DNA of 49,022 nt from Saprospiraceae bacterium (GCA_029263015.1 JAJCYI010000062.1:1-49022); one strand, 5' to 3'; shown: positions 1-8,564, numbered from the stretch's first letter. Program-made: numbers and translations. Notes: generated from the letters alone by a model not told the origin.

Positions 1-26
1 GAGCTTATGGCGGTTTCTGTCCTTTG

Positions 27-182
27 ATTGTCCCGTTAGGGACGGAACATGGGTAGCAATGCCAAACCAACGGTATTTTTCGTGCCGTAGGTACGTAACA
101 TTTTCCACGTTGCGTACCTACGGCACGACGAAAAACCCCTGCAAATGCTTGGCTACCCATGTCCCGTCCCTAACGGGACAAT
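27..182. repeat. 156-bp foldback (inverted repeat) element
   Basis: The outer arms 27-57 and 152-182 are 31-nt inverted repeats with one mismatch, starting ATTGTCCCGTTAGGGACGG. An inner inverted repeat pairs CGTGCCGTAGGTACG (about 80-94) with CGTACCTACGGCACG (about 114-128). The whole stretch can fold into one long hairpin. No coding sequence is visible in it. It looks like a dispersed palindromic element, as is common between genes in this phylum, but copy number cannot be judged from one window. Confidence 0.75.
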
Positions 183-409
183 AAGATTGCTATCCAGAAC
201 TCACGTTGTATTAGTGACTTATGAATAGTGATTAGGGGATCAGTGATTGATGGCCAGTGATCAATGAATGGCAAATGAATGAAATTAATAACCTTAAGTA
301 GTCAAATTACTATTGTCCGACTACTTACTTGAAACCTATTCTTACATTTGCCGCTTCAATATAAAAATAGCCTCAATACGACTAATCAGAAGTCACTAAT
401 TACTAAACA
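183..409. other. Gene-free stretch before pheS with degenerate repeats
   Basis: This stretch holds short degenerate direct repeats of the AGTGAT/AATGAAT type (about 209-285). ATTAGTGACTT near 211 has an inverted counterpart, AAGTCACTAAT, near 391. No ORF was recognised. The promoter-like motif at 343-350 is listed separately. Confidence 0.4.
343..350 (+). promoter_or_regulatory. Candidate Bacteroidota -7 promoter motif for pheS
   Basis: TACATTTG matches the Bacteroidota -7 consensus TAnnTTTG and lies 59 nt before the pheS ATG. The same octamer occurs before the serine protease and the M23 peptidase. No convincing -33 TTTG box at the usual spacing was found. Confidence 0.5.
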
Positions 410-1432
410 ATGTTTGCAAAAGTAAATCAAGTCATAGAAGAAATAGGCGCAGCTGATCCAAAGTCAATGGAAGAGCTGGAGCTATTCCGTATAAAATACT
501 TAGGCTCTAAAAATACGATTAAGCCTTTGTTCGGCGAAATTAGAAATGTTCCGAACGAACAAAAAAAAGAATATGGACAATTGGTGAATCAGGCCAAAAT
601 AACTGCTGAAAATAAATTTGCGGAACTGAAGGAAACGCTTGAGTCCGCAGCTGATGAGGCAAGTGCCCAAACCCTTGACCTGACCATGCCGGGCGAACCG
701 GTGGCATTGGGCAGCCGCCACCCCATCGCAACTACGCTCAACCGCATCGTGACTATTTTTCAGCGAATGGGCTTTGCAGTGGTGGAAGGGCCGGAGATCG
801 AAGATGACTGGCACAACTTCACAGCCATGAATACACCGGAAGATCACCCGGCCCGCGACATGCAGGATACTTTTTACCTAAAAAATAATACTGAACTTTT
901 ACTGCGCACCCACACTTCTCCCGTGCAAGCCAGGGTGATGGAAACACAAAAACCACCCATCCGCATTATTGCGCCGGGGCGGGTTTACCGTAACGAAACT
1001 ATTAGTGCACGTTCGCATGCCCAGTTTCATCAAGTGGAAGGTTTGTATGTGGATGAAGGCGTCAGTTTCGCAGATATGAAACAAACCCTGATGTATTTTG
1101 CCCAGGAAATGTTCGGTACTCCTAAAATCAGGTTGCGTCCAAGTTACTTTCCGTTCACCGAACCAAGTGCCGAGATGGATGTATGGATCGGTATGGACAA
1201 CGAAAAAAACTACCGCCTCTCCAAAGGAACTGGCTGGCTGGAAATCCTCGGCTGCGGCATGGTCGATCCGAATGTCCTTACCAACTGTGGTATCGATCCT
1301 GAAAAATATTCGGGCTTCGCTTTTGGGATGGGGATCGAGCGGCAGGCCATGCGGCTGTATGATATTCACGACATCCGGCTGTTTTTTGAGAATGATGTGC
1401 GGTTTTTGAAACAGTTTAGCTCGGTGATTTAA
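410..1432 (+). CDS. pheS: Phenylalanine--tRNA ligase alpha subunit
   Basis: This is the catalytic alpha subunit of cytosolic phenylalanyl-tRNA synthetase, which works as an alpha2beta2 enzyme with PheT to charge tRNA-Phe. The 340-residue length is normal for the family. Residues about 1-90 form the charged, helical tRNA-binding arm. The class II catalytic core follows, with RTHTSPVQAR, HQVEGLYVDE, RPSYFPFTEPSAEMDV, GCGMVDPNVL and the closing motif 3 segment FAFGMGIERQAMRLY. The ATG at 410 gives the expected N-terminus. pheT is not adjacent in this window, so the subunits are encoded apart here. A terminator follows directly and suggests a single-gene unit. Confidence 0.97.
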   Translation: MFAKVNQVIEEIGAADPKSMEELELFRIKYLGSKNTIKPLFGEIRNVPNEQKKEYGQLVNQAKITAENKFAELKETLESAADEASAQTLDLTMPGEPVALGSRHPIATTLNRIVTIFQRMGFAVVEGPEIEDDWHNFTAMNTPEDHPARDMQDTFYLKNNTELLLRTHTSPVQARVMETQKPPIRIIAPGRVYRNETISARSHAQFHQVEGLYVDEGVSFADMKQTLMYFAQEMFGTPKIRLRPSYFPFTEPSAEMDVWIGMDNEKNYRLSKGTGWLEILGCGMVDPNVLTNCGIDPEKYSGFAFGMGIERQAMRLYDIHDIRLFFENDVRFLKQFSSVI

Positions 1433-1467
1433 ATGCAATTATTATTGTTTTATAAAACGTTGAAAAT

Positions 1468-1496
1468 CAGCCATTATTAATGGCTGGTCTTTTTTA
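1468..1496 (+). terminator. Rho-independent terminator after pheS
   Basis: CAGCCATT (1468-1475) pairs with AATGGCTG (1479-1486) across a 3-nt loop and is followed by a T-rich run. It lies 35 nt after the pheS stop codon. Confidence 0.8.
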
Positions 1497-1600
1497 TAAC
1501 GGGCGAAATGTAGAGTGAAAAAGGTACATTTCGCCCGTTATGATTTTTGTAGTGGGCGAAATGCATGTATATTTACCTACTTTCCGCCCGTTATAAAAAA
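1489..1600. repeat. Four-copy alternating inverted-repeat array before AAA ATPase 1
   Basis: Four copies of a motif close to AACGGGCGAAATG occur in alternating orientation: forward 1496-1512, inverse 1525-1541, forward about 1554-1567, inverse about 1581-1594. Copies 1 and 2 form perfect 17-bp inverted arms around a 12-nt spacer. Copies 1 and 4 also share a flanking T-rich block, since TTTTTTATAACGGGCG starts at 1489 and its complement ends at 1600. The array ends 6 nt before the likely ATG (1607) of the ATPase, so it covers the promoter and 5' leader. A repeat array with different sequence but the same layout precedes the paralogous ATPase at 18841. Confidence 0.8.
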
Positions 1601-1606
1601 AACGTC

Positions 1607-3040
1607 ATGGATAAAAAACTGATAGGCCGCCAAAAGGAACAAGAGATTTTAAAAGAAGCTTTACATTCGAGAGAGGCTGAAATGGTAGCTGTTATCGGTC
1701 GGAGAAGGGTAGGGAAGACTTTCTTGATAAAGGAAGTTTACAATCAGCAAATCCTGTTTGAAATAACTGGGCTTCAAGACACTTCCTTGAAAAAACAACT
1801 CCAGCATTTCAGTTTTACCCTGAGCCAATATGCAAAAAATGAAATGCCAATGAAGGATCCCACCAATTGGCTTGAGGCATTTCAACTCTTGGTACTCTAT
1901 CTCGATAAGAAAGGAAAAAAGGAAAAAAGCATTGTTTTTTTTGATGAACTTCCTTGGTTGGCTTCTCGCAGGTCAGACTTTCTCACAGGTCTTGGTTTTT
2001 TCTGGAACAGCTGGGCTGTCAATAAAAATGTGGTGGTGGTCATCTGTGGTTCGGCTGCTTCTTGGATGATAGATAAAGTGGTTAATAATAAAGGCGGGCT
2101 ACATAATAGGATTACCAAACGCATTTTTTTACAACCATTTACATTAGCAGAAACCGAAGCATTTTTAAAAAATAAAAAAATAGGATTTAAGCGGCATCAA
2201 ATTATCGAAATATATATGGCGCTGGGCGGCATCCCACATTATTTAAAAGAAATAAAGTCCGGAAAAAGTCCGGTGCAAAATATTGACGATATATGTTTTT
2301 CAAAAGAAGGAATGTTAAGGGATGAATTTTCGAGGCTTTATCCGTCCTTATTTTCCAATGCTGATAGACATATTTCTGTTATTCGTGCCTTGGGTACTTC
2401 ACATCAAGGCTTGACAAGGCCAACTATTGTACAAAAAGCAAAAATATCGGAAGGAGGAAGCGCATCGAAAGTTTTACAGGAGTTGGAACAGTCAGGATTT
2501 ATTACTTCTTATGTTCCTTTTGGGAAAAAGAAAAAAGATACATTATACCGTTTAACGGATGAATATTCTCTTTTTTATTTACGATTTATTGAAAAAGAAG
2601 CAGATGGCGGGAGCGGTACATGGAAGCATATTAGCCAAACCCAAGCGTATAAAATATGGAGTGGCTATGCTTACGAAAATATTTGTTTGAAGCATATTCC
2701 TCAAATTAAAAAAGCGCTGGATATTGCCGGTGTTTATTCCAAATCTTCCACTTTTATTAAACGAGGAAATGCCGATGAAAAAGGAGCTCAAATAGATTTG
2801 CTTCTGGATCGAAATGACAATGTGATCAATATTTTTGAAATCAAATATTATAATACGGAATTTACGATTAACGAACAATACGCAAATAAACTAAGAGAGA
2901 AAATGCGAATTTTTCAGGAGGCTACTAAAACTAAAAAATATTTATTGCTTACCATGATAACGATATTTGGATTAAAAGGGAATAAGCATAGTTTGGGATT
3001 GGTGGAGCAGGTGTTGGGGTTGGAGGATTTGTTTGGGTGA
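1607..3040 (+). CDS. AAA ATPase with C-terminal DUF234-type nuclease-like domain (copy 1)
   Basis: This is a predicted cytoplasmic P-loop ATPase of the archaeal-type ATPase/DUF234 class (477 aa from this start). Walker A is GRRRVGKT (residues 31-38) and Walker B is IVFFDELPW (D113, E114). A sensor-like stretch ICGSAASWM precedes GGLHNRITKRI. A winged-helix-like part follows (about 270-330). The C-terminal domain has D about 396 and EIK about 411-413, the pattern of a PD-(D/E)XK nuclease fold. The frame is open from 1565, but homology with the paralogue begins at the internal ATG 1607, so that start was chosen. A four-copy inverted-repeat array lies immediately upstream. The family is known; its function is not. 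Sequence-specific binding to its own array is inference. Confidence 0.85.
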   Translation: MDKKLIGRQKEQEILKEALHSREAEMVAVIGRRRVGKTFLIKEVYNQQILFEITGLQDTSLKKQLQHFSFTLSQYAKNEMPMKDPTNWLEAFQLLVLYLDKKGKKEKSIVFFDELPWLASRRSDFLTGLGFFWNSWAVNKNVVVVICGSAASWMIDKVVNNKGGLHNRITKRIFLQPFTLAETEAFLKNKKIGFKRHQIIEIYMALGGIPHYLKEIKSGKSPVQNIDDICFSKEGMLRDEFSRLYPSLFSNADRHISVIRALGTSHQGLTRPTIVQKAKISEGGSASKVLQELEQSGFITSYVPFGKKKKDTLYRLTDEYSLFYLRFIEKEADGGSGTWKHISQTQAYKIWSGYAYENICLKHIPQIKKALDIAGVYSKSSTFIKRGNADEKGAQIDLLLDRNDNVINIFEIKYYNTEFTINEQYANKLREKMRIFQEATKTKKYLLLTMITIFGLKGNKHSLGLVEQVLGLEDLFG

Positions 3041-3511
3041 GGGGCATGAGTTATTTTTTCGTACCGTTAAAATTTTAAAAATAGTATATGAAAGCATTGA
3101 TAATTGGAAATGGATTCGATTTAAATCTTGGTTTACCTACCAGTTATAATGATTTTGTTGATAGCGCAGAATTTAAAAGGCTTTTATTAAAAGAAAATAA
3201 ATTAGCAGAACATTTATCTGAAATCAAAAAAGAGAAGCGATGGGTAGACATAGAACATGAATTCATTGACTATTCAAGAACTGGTAATAACGCTAGTTTT
3301 TATAGTGAATATATCTCATTAAAAAAGGCTTTAATTCAATATTTAAAAAATATAGATTATTCGAAAATAGATGAAAAATCTAAAGCATACTCATTATTAT
3401 CAAACAACCTTAAAGCTTCAGGTGCAAATGTTATTCTAAATTTTAATTATACAGATGCCGTTGAAAGTATAGTTAGAAGATATAGTAATAAACTTACTCA
3501 AGTTATCTATA

Positions 3512-3519
3512 TTCATGGT
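3512..3519. repeat. Left target-site duplication of the IS
   Basis: TTCATGGT directly precedes the left end of the IS and is repeated exactly at 4946-4953 after the right end. An 8-bp duplication is usual for IS256-family elements. Confidence 0.9.
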
Positions 3520-4945
3520 GAGATAGTTTCATTTTTAGTTGAAATTTTTCATCCATAATTAAATTGGCGAAAAAATTCAAGAGGCCTTTTTCTGTTTTCG
3601 TTGCTCGACCTCCCTCTTTAGGGCGGCTATCATTTGGGGAAGCTTTTTGTACTTGTCGACCTTCCTCATCCTTTTTTCCATATCCATTATCCCGCAAACA
3701 ACCCATCTATACCGCATGTCGGAACTCGACCAGTTTTTGACCCGGCCAATATATTTGCCCAGGCAACTGTTCAGGTTTTCGATGCAGTTGGTTGTTTTGA
3801 ACGACCTCCCGAAATTTATTATCAGCCCCAACCGGTGCAGGGTCAATGTCTCTTCCAGCCCTTCCTGTAAAGATTTTGCCGCCGCCCGGTTGACGACGAT
3901 CAGCTCGTCATGGATTTCTTTGAGGTTTTCTTTGGCTTCCTTATAGGTGTCTCGGCCATATGCCTTTTGCAGTTTTGCCCGGTACTTTTCTTTGTTCTCT
4001 TCGTTGAGGTACCCAACCACGTTTTCACGTTTGTGCCACTGACATCTCTGGATGACAGCGGCGTCCCCAAAAACATCTTCCGCCGCTTTCCTTATGCCCT
4101 TTGCACCGTCGATAACGCACAAAAGGCCATCGTCATATTTTAGGCCACGATCGACCAGTTCCCGTAAAAGCCCCCCGATGCTGTTGGCATTTTCAGTGTT
4201 TGTCTGGACGATGCCCAAGGGTATTTTTTCGCCCTCGCCGCTTACCCCGAGGACTATGACCATCTGGTCCCCGGCCATGTATTTGCCATCGATGAACAGG
4301 GCAACAAACTTGTGGGCATCCCGTTTCCGTTGTTCAAAATCAACCAGTGCCGCACGGCTACGCTCCTGGAACTGTCGGCTCACACTGGCTGCGCTGTGGC
4401 CAAAGCTGTCGTTCAGGCGGTCTATCACCTCCCCGTAATCACGTGTGCTGATACCGTGCAGCACCTGTTCCATCAACGACCTGTCCTGTTCGGGCAGCTC
4501 TTTGAGTTTTTCATAGGATTCCAGCGGGACGTGCTGCCCTCTTTGCCGGTCAAAAACACGGGGCACGTCCATCTTGATCTTTTGGCCACCGACCCTGATG
4601 CTCCCCGGGTTGAAGCCCCATCTTTGATACCTGTCCCCATTGGGGCCGTTGCGTTTGTATTTTTCACCAGCCAGTTCACACACCGACCCTTCCAAAATTG
4701 AGTTCAGTACAATCCTGACAATCTCGAAATGTTGCTGGGCTATGCTTAACTGGGTGTCTATTGGCTGAGAAAACAACCAGTCCATTTTTTGGCGGTTGAT
4801 GCTGTTTGACTTAATTTTACTCATGGTTCTTGTTTTTTGTTTGTTGTTTTTTTGCAATCACAAATTAACAATTTCCAAGAACCTCTTTTTCTTTTCACCA
4901 GCCTTTTTACTGATCCCGAATTTCAACTAAGAATGTAACATCCTC
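3520..4945 (-). mobile_element. Complete IS256-family insertion sequence (1426 bp)
   Basis: Terminal inverted repeats are 3520-3546 and 4919-4945 (27 bp, 22 identical), sharing the core TTAGTTGAAATT. The element is flanked by the 8-bp direct repeat TTCATGGT. It carries a single transposase gene on the minus strand. The interior is clearly richer in G+C than the AT-rich abiH gene around it, consistent with recent arrival from elsewhere. Confidence 0.93.
3577..4857 (-). CDS. IS256 (Mutator)-family transposase
   Basis: This is the DDE transposase that moves the surrounding element (426 aa, usual size). The catalytic acidic residues lie in LFIDGKYM (first Asp), LCVIDGAKGIRK (second Asp) and TNCIENLNS (Glu). 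RCQWHKRENV carries the C-x2-H signature of this family between the second Asp and the Glu. An alternative start is the ATG at 4824 (MSKIKSNS), 11 codons in; neither start has a clear ribosome-binding site. The frame is intact, so the element could still be active. It is transcribed against abiH. Confidence 0.95.
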   Translation of the reverse strand: MQKNNKQKTRTMSKIKSNSINRQKMDWLFSQPIDTQLSIAQQHFEIVRIVLNSILEGSVCELAGEKYKRNGPNGDRYQRWGFNPGSIRVGGQKIKMDVPRVFDRQRGQHVPLESYEKLKELPEQDRSLMEQVLHGISTRDYGEVIDRLNDSFGHSAASVSRQFQERSRAALVDFEQRKRDAHKFVALFIDGKYMAGDQMVIVLGVSGEGEKIPLGIVQTNTENANSIGGLLRELVDRGLKYDDGLLCVIDGAKGIRKAAEDVFGDAAVIQRCQWHKRENVVGYLNEENKEKYRAKLQKAYGRDTYKEAKENLKEIHDELIVVNRAAAKSLQEGLEETLTLHRLGLIINFGRSFKTTNCIENLNSCLGKYIGRVKNWSSSDMRYRWVVCGIMDMEKRMRKVDKYKKLPQMIAALKREVEQRKQKKAS

Positions 4946-4953
4946 TTCATGGT
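4946..4953. repeat. Right target-site duplication of the IS
   Basis: TTCATGGT is the exact copy of 3512-3519. The abiH reading frame resumes at 4954. Confidence 0.9.
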
Positions 4954-5334
4954 TCAACACATAGTAATGAGATTGTATTTGGTGTACACGATAGTGCGAA
5001 CATTCTAAAAGAGCATAGATTTTTAAAAAAATCGCACAATCTTCTTCCACCTGTACATGTTGCCCATTCTCTTGATACGGCCAGTGAAATAATCGTATTT
5101 GGCCATTCATTAGGGAATACAGACCATTCATATTTCAATGATTTTTTTCAATCAAATTGTATATATTCTCGAAATAGGCGCAAGCAATTCACTTTGTATT
5201 ATTATGGGACCCAAGGATGGAATAACATATATGATGAATTGGAAGTGTTAACACAAAATAAATTTACATCATTTCGTCAAGCGACCATATTCAAATGCAT
5301 AGACTCCAGTAAATAATCATTAATAAAAACACCC

Positions 5335-6807
5335 ATGCCACGTCACAGCTACAAAAAAGAATTATCCATAAATTTGAAACACACTTCCCACTCCCAAGTC
5401 CTTCAAGCAATAAAAACAGATCAAACCACCTGCGAGCAAATCGTCAATCATTACCTCACTAAAATCGAGGAGTCCCGCCATCTCAATATTTACATAGAAG
5501 TATTTGAGGAAGAAGCAAAAAAGCGGGCAATAGAATTAGATCAGAAACTTCAAAATGATCCTGATTCAATTGGGAAATTATTCGGGGTAGTCATTTCAAT
5601 AAAAGATGTCATTTGCTATGAGGACCACAAAGTGACAGCAGGTTCTAAAATATTAAACGGGTTCACCTCCCTTTTTTCTGCAACGGCAGTGGAACGGCTG
5701 CTCGCAGAAGATGCCATCATCATTGGTAGGGTGAACTGCGATGAATTTGCAATGGGCAGCACCAATGAAACTTCTTGTTACGGCCCCACCCGCAATGCCG
5801 CTGACCCGTCGAAAGTGCCAGGTGGATCATCGGGGGCATCTGCTGTTTCGGTACAGGCTGGCACTTGTTTGGTATCGTTGGGAAGCGATACAGGGGGGTC
5901 TGTTCGGCAGCCAGCTGCGTTCTGTGGCATGGTGGGGATGAAGCCAACCTATGGGCGAATTTCGCGGTATGGGCTTTTGGCTTATGCTTCCAGTTTTGAC
6001 CAGATCGGTATTTTATCAAATAGTGTGGAAGATGCAGCATTGATGTTGGAAGTGATGGCAGGGGCAGACGACTTTGATGCGACTTGCAGTGACAGGCCAG
6101 TGGAGTCAAATGCCAACACCACTTTCGTTTCCCCCCTAGCGGGGGGTAGGGGGGCTAAAATCGCTTATTATGACTCCGCCCTCAACCATCCGGGCATGGA
6201 CGAAGGCATTAAAAAATCTACCTTCAATTTTATTGAAAAGCTAAAAGATAGAGGCCACACAGTCGAGCCTGTCGAATTTGAACACCTCGATTACATCATC
6301 CCAGCTTACTATGTTTTGACCACTGCCGAGGCGTCCTCCAACCTCTCCCGATACGATGGCATCCGTTTTGGCCATCGAACTGCCGAGGCAGATAATATTC
6401 ATGAGGTGTACAAAAAATCGAGGACAGAAGGTTTTGGAGCAGAAGTAAAACGCCGCATCATGCTCGGTACGTTTGTGTTGAGTGCGGGCTTTTATGATGC
6501 ATATTACACCAAGGCACAGCAGGTGCGTCGATTGATCCAAGACCGCACCAGGGAGATTTTACAGGAATACGACTTCATACTAGCCCCTACTTCTCCCACT
6601 CCAGCATGGGATATTGGTAAAATGCGGGACGACCCTGTGGCTATGTATCTCGCCGATATTTTCACCGTTCAGGCAAACATGGCAGGCATTCCAGCCATTT
6701 CGTTGCCTATTGGAAATAATGTGGATGGCCTTCCCATCGGCATCCAGTTCATGGCCGATAAATTTGAAGAGAAGAAGTTGCTGGAGTTTGCAGCAATGTT
6801 AAAGTAG
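5335..6807 (+). CDS. gatA: Asp-tRNA(Asn)/Glu-tRNA(Gln) amidotransferase subunit A
   Basis: This is the glutaminase/amidase subunit of GatCAB, which turns misacylated Glu-tRNA-Gln or Asp-tRNA-Asn into Gln-tRNA or Asn-tRNA in the cytoplasm. The amidase-signature triad is present: Lys90 in VVISIKDV, Ser165 in PGGSSGAS and Ser189 in SDTGGSVRQPA. The spacing equals that of known GatA proteins. At 490 aa the length is normal. It begins 18 nt after the end of the broken abiH and is the first core gene after the island. A G-rich palindrome at 6131-6155 is read in frame as part of PLAGGRGAKI near residue 270. gatB and gatC are not nearby. Confidence 0.95.
   Translation: MPRHSYKKELSINLKHTSHSQVLQAIKTDQTTCEQIVNHYLTKIEESRHLNIYIEVFEEEAKKRAIELDQKLQNDPDSIGKLFGVVISIKDVICYEDHKVTAGSKILNGFTSLFSATAVERLLAEDAIIIGRVNCDEFAMGSTNETSCYGPTRNAADPSKVPGGSSGASAVSVQAGTCLVSLGSDTGGSVRQPAAFCGMVGMKPTYGRISRYGLLAYASSFDQIGILSNSVEDAALMLEVMAGADDFDATCSDRPVESNANTTFVSPLAGGRGAKIAYYDSALNHPGMDEGIKKSTFNFIEKLKDRGHTVEPVEFEHLDYIIPAYYVLTTAEASSNLSRYDGIRFGHRTAEADNIHEVYKKSRTEGFGAEVKRRIMLGTFVLSAGFYDAYYTKAQQVRRLIQDRTREILQEYDFILAPTSPTPAWDIGKMRDDPVAMYLADIFTVQANMAGIPAISLPIGNNVDGLPIGIQFMADKFEEKKLLEFAAMLK
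6131..6155. repeat. G/C-run palindrome inserted within gatA
   Basis: CCCCCC, TAGC, GGGGGG (6131-6146) form a short palindrome, followed by TAGGGGGGC. The composition is unlike the rest of gatA. It is read through in frame without a stop. It resembles short palindromic repeats that spread in bacterial genomes and sometimes lie in surface loops of proteins. Confidence 0.5.
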
Positions 6808-7089
6808 GGCCTCTTTTCATTACGTATTAAAATTTTTATTAATTTTACCGCCGTAAATTATTACCGCCTTTAGTATTGATGAAATACTAAAGAAACAAGG
6901 CAAGACAAAAACTAAGGAACTATGTAGAAATAGGTTTACAAATTTTGAGTAGTTAATTTTAGTCTTAGTTTTTGTTTTAAAAACAGGAATTATGTTGATA
7001 TAGTGACTGTTTTTAAAGTAAAAAATAAGGGCAAAAGAAACAGTCAAAATTGTAAATTTATTTTTTCATAGTTCCTAAGAAACACCATA
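6808..7089. other. AT-rich intergenic region with inverted repeats
   Basis: These 282 bp lack a convincing ORF. ACAAAAACTAAG (about 6905-6916) pairs with CTTAGTTTTTGT (about 6963-6974), and TAAAAACAG pairs with CTGTTTTTA just downstream (about 6976-7017). TTACCGCCGTAAATTATTACCGCC lies near 6845. The region probably holds the promoter and leader of the transglycosylase gene; no motif is decisive. Confidence 0.35.
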
Positions 7090-8517
7090 ATGGAACAATC
7101 TGCGTCTCGCATTTTTTTCACCCTATTCTTTACTTTCCTTTTCCTGTTCACGCAAGCTGGTGAATTTTATGACCGGGAGGAAATACAGTCCCGGCTCGAA
7201 TCAATGGATTGCATCGTCAAGCCCCGCTATACCACTTCAGTTGAAAGTTACATCAAGGGTTATTTTGGTAACGATGCTTACAAAGCAAAATTAGTATTGG
7301 GCCGCACGGTCACCTACTTCCCCATTTTTGAAAAGTACCTTGATAAATATAACATGCCTGATGACCTGAAATATCTGGCCATCGTTGAATCCGCACTCGA
7401 TCCAAAGGCTGTTTCAAGGGTTGGAGCAACTGGGCTATGGCAGTTCATGAAAGAAACAGGCATCAGTTACGGCCTGAAAATAAATAGCCGAATTGATGAA
7501 CGCTCTTGCCCGACCCGTTCCACCATTGCTGCATTGGAATATCTCGCAAAAGCATACAAGCGATTCGGAAGTTGGGAACTTGCCATTGCCTCCTACAACT
7601 GTGGCGCTGGCAATGTGAGGAGAGCCATGAAACGTGCTGGTGGCAGCAACGATTATTGGAAAATCAGTCGCTATCTGCCACGGGAAACCAGAAATTTTGT
7701 ACCTGCTTTTATCGGTGCCGCTTATATGGCAAAGTTCTATCACCTGCATGGAGTTGCACCTATATATAGTGACCTCGACCTTCAACTGACCGAAGGTGAA
7801 TTGGTGTATGAAGAAATACATTTTGAAACAATTGCTGCCGTTGCAGGCCTACCGATGGAGGTGGTCAAGCAACTGAACCCTGCGTACAAAAGGGGTTATG
7901 TGCCTGCAAATGTGAATGGACATTGGGTCATACTGCCCCGCCGTACCATGCAAGCATTAAAAGATTATATCCAGTTACTACGTCCCGACAATGGTTCGAC
8001 TAGTGAATTGCCACCATTGCCCGAACTCGTTAACATTGCTGATTATGCTCCTGTCGATTATTATTATGAAACCCTTTACACGACACTGAATGGCGATCGA
8101 TTTAGTGAACTTGGAGAAATATTCCAATGCGCTGGCCACAATCTCAGAACCTGGAACGGCCTCGTGTCCAATGACTTATCGCAGGTGCAGGAACTGGTGG
8201 TCTGGTTTCCCAAAAAAATAAGTCGTTACCTTCCATTCAACGAAAAAGTGGACGTTTTGTCAATCGAGACTTATGCGCCAAGAAGGTTTGAACGGGTTCG
8301 CCCTCACACGCCCAAGATTAAACCAATAAAAGCAATCAAACTGATGCCAGTCAAAGCGCTTGAGCAAATAGAACTGCCATTTGCGGCCATGTCTATTGCA
8401 AAGGCCGAATTGAAATTAGCTACTGAGCAAAATGAAATAAAACCTGAACCCCCCAAAACGAAGTCCCAAATGAACAAAAAGCGATTTTTCAAAAGAAAAA
8501 ATAAAAACTCAAAATAG
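7090..8517 (+). CDS. Lytic murein transglycosylase (MltD-like, SLT domain)
   Basis: This is a predicted exported enzyme that cleaves the MurNAc-GlcNAc bond in peptidoglycan, forming 1,6-anhydro ends. Residues about 1-24 form a signal peptide with a run of Phe and Leu. The SLT domain follows: YLAIVESALDPKAVSRVGA contains the catalytic Glu (about residue 100), then TGLWQFMKETG and ELAIASYNCGAGNVRRAMK. Two degenerate LysM-like segments follow (about 235-285 and 320-375), which would bind glycan. The tail is basic and Lys/Pro-rich (about 390-475). The domain order matches MltD. A strong terminator follows, so it is probably monocistronic. Confidence 0.88.
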   Translation: MEQSASRIFFTLFFTFLFLFTQAGEFYDREEIQSRLESMDCIVKPRYTTSVESYIKGYFGNDAYKAKLVLGRTVTYFPIFEKYLDKYNMPDDLKYLAIVESALDPKAVSRVGATGLWQFMKETGISYGLKINSRIDERSCPTRSTIAALEYLAKAYKRFGSWELAIASYNCGAGNVRRAMKRAGGSNDYWKISRYLPRETRNFVPAFIGAAYMAKFYHLHGVAPIYSDLDLQLTEGELVYEEIHFETIAAVAGLPMEVVKQLNPAYKRGYVPANVNGHWVILPRRTMQALKDYIQLLRPDNGSTSELPPLPELVNIADYAPVDYYYETLYTTLNGDRFSELGEIFQCAGHNLRTWNGLVSNDLSQVQELVVWFPKKISRYLPFNEKVDVLSIETYAPRRFERVRPHTPKIKPIKAIKLMPVKALEQIELPFAAMSIAKAELKLATEQNEIKPEPPKTKSQMNKKRFFKRKNKNSK

Positions 8518-8564
8518 CATTTCGATCAACAAAAACAACTTCTATTGAACAGTACACATTAGCG

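Larger units (their letters stand above)
3088..5316 (+). pseudogene. abiH: AbiH-like abortive-infection gene split by an IS256-family element
   Basis: The N-terminal part (3088-3519, 144 codons) begins with IIGNGFDLNLGLPTSYNDF, the nucleotide-binding-like start of AbiH phage-exclusion proteins. It reaches YIHG at the insertion point. The C-terminal part resumes at 4954 and runs in the same frame to TAA at 5314-5316 (120 codons), including NEIVFGVHDSA and IIVFGHSLGNTDHSYFNDFF, typical of the AbiH C-terminus. Deleting 3520-4945 and one 8-bp target copy (4946-4953) gives an uninterrupted 264-residue protein, a plausible full length. As it stands, translation would run into the IS and stop at 3558 with 12 foreign residues, so the gene is very likely inactive. 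No other decay is visible, so the insertion seems recent. Its neighbour is the AAA ATPase. Confidence 0.9.

Noticed and set aside
899-1438. Minus-strand frame opposite pheS
   Set aside because: It is a shadow of pheS with no start context and no recognisable protein features.
1489-1600. CRISPR-like array
   Set aside because: Copies are short, alternate in orientation and have uneven spacing with no spacer-like units; no cas genes are nearby.
3634-4701. Several plus-strand frames opposite the transposase
   Set aside because: They are shadows of the minus-strand transposase, which carries all family motifs.
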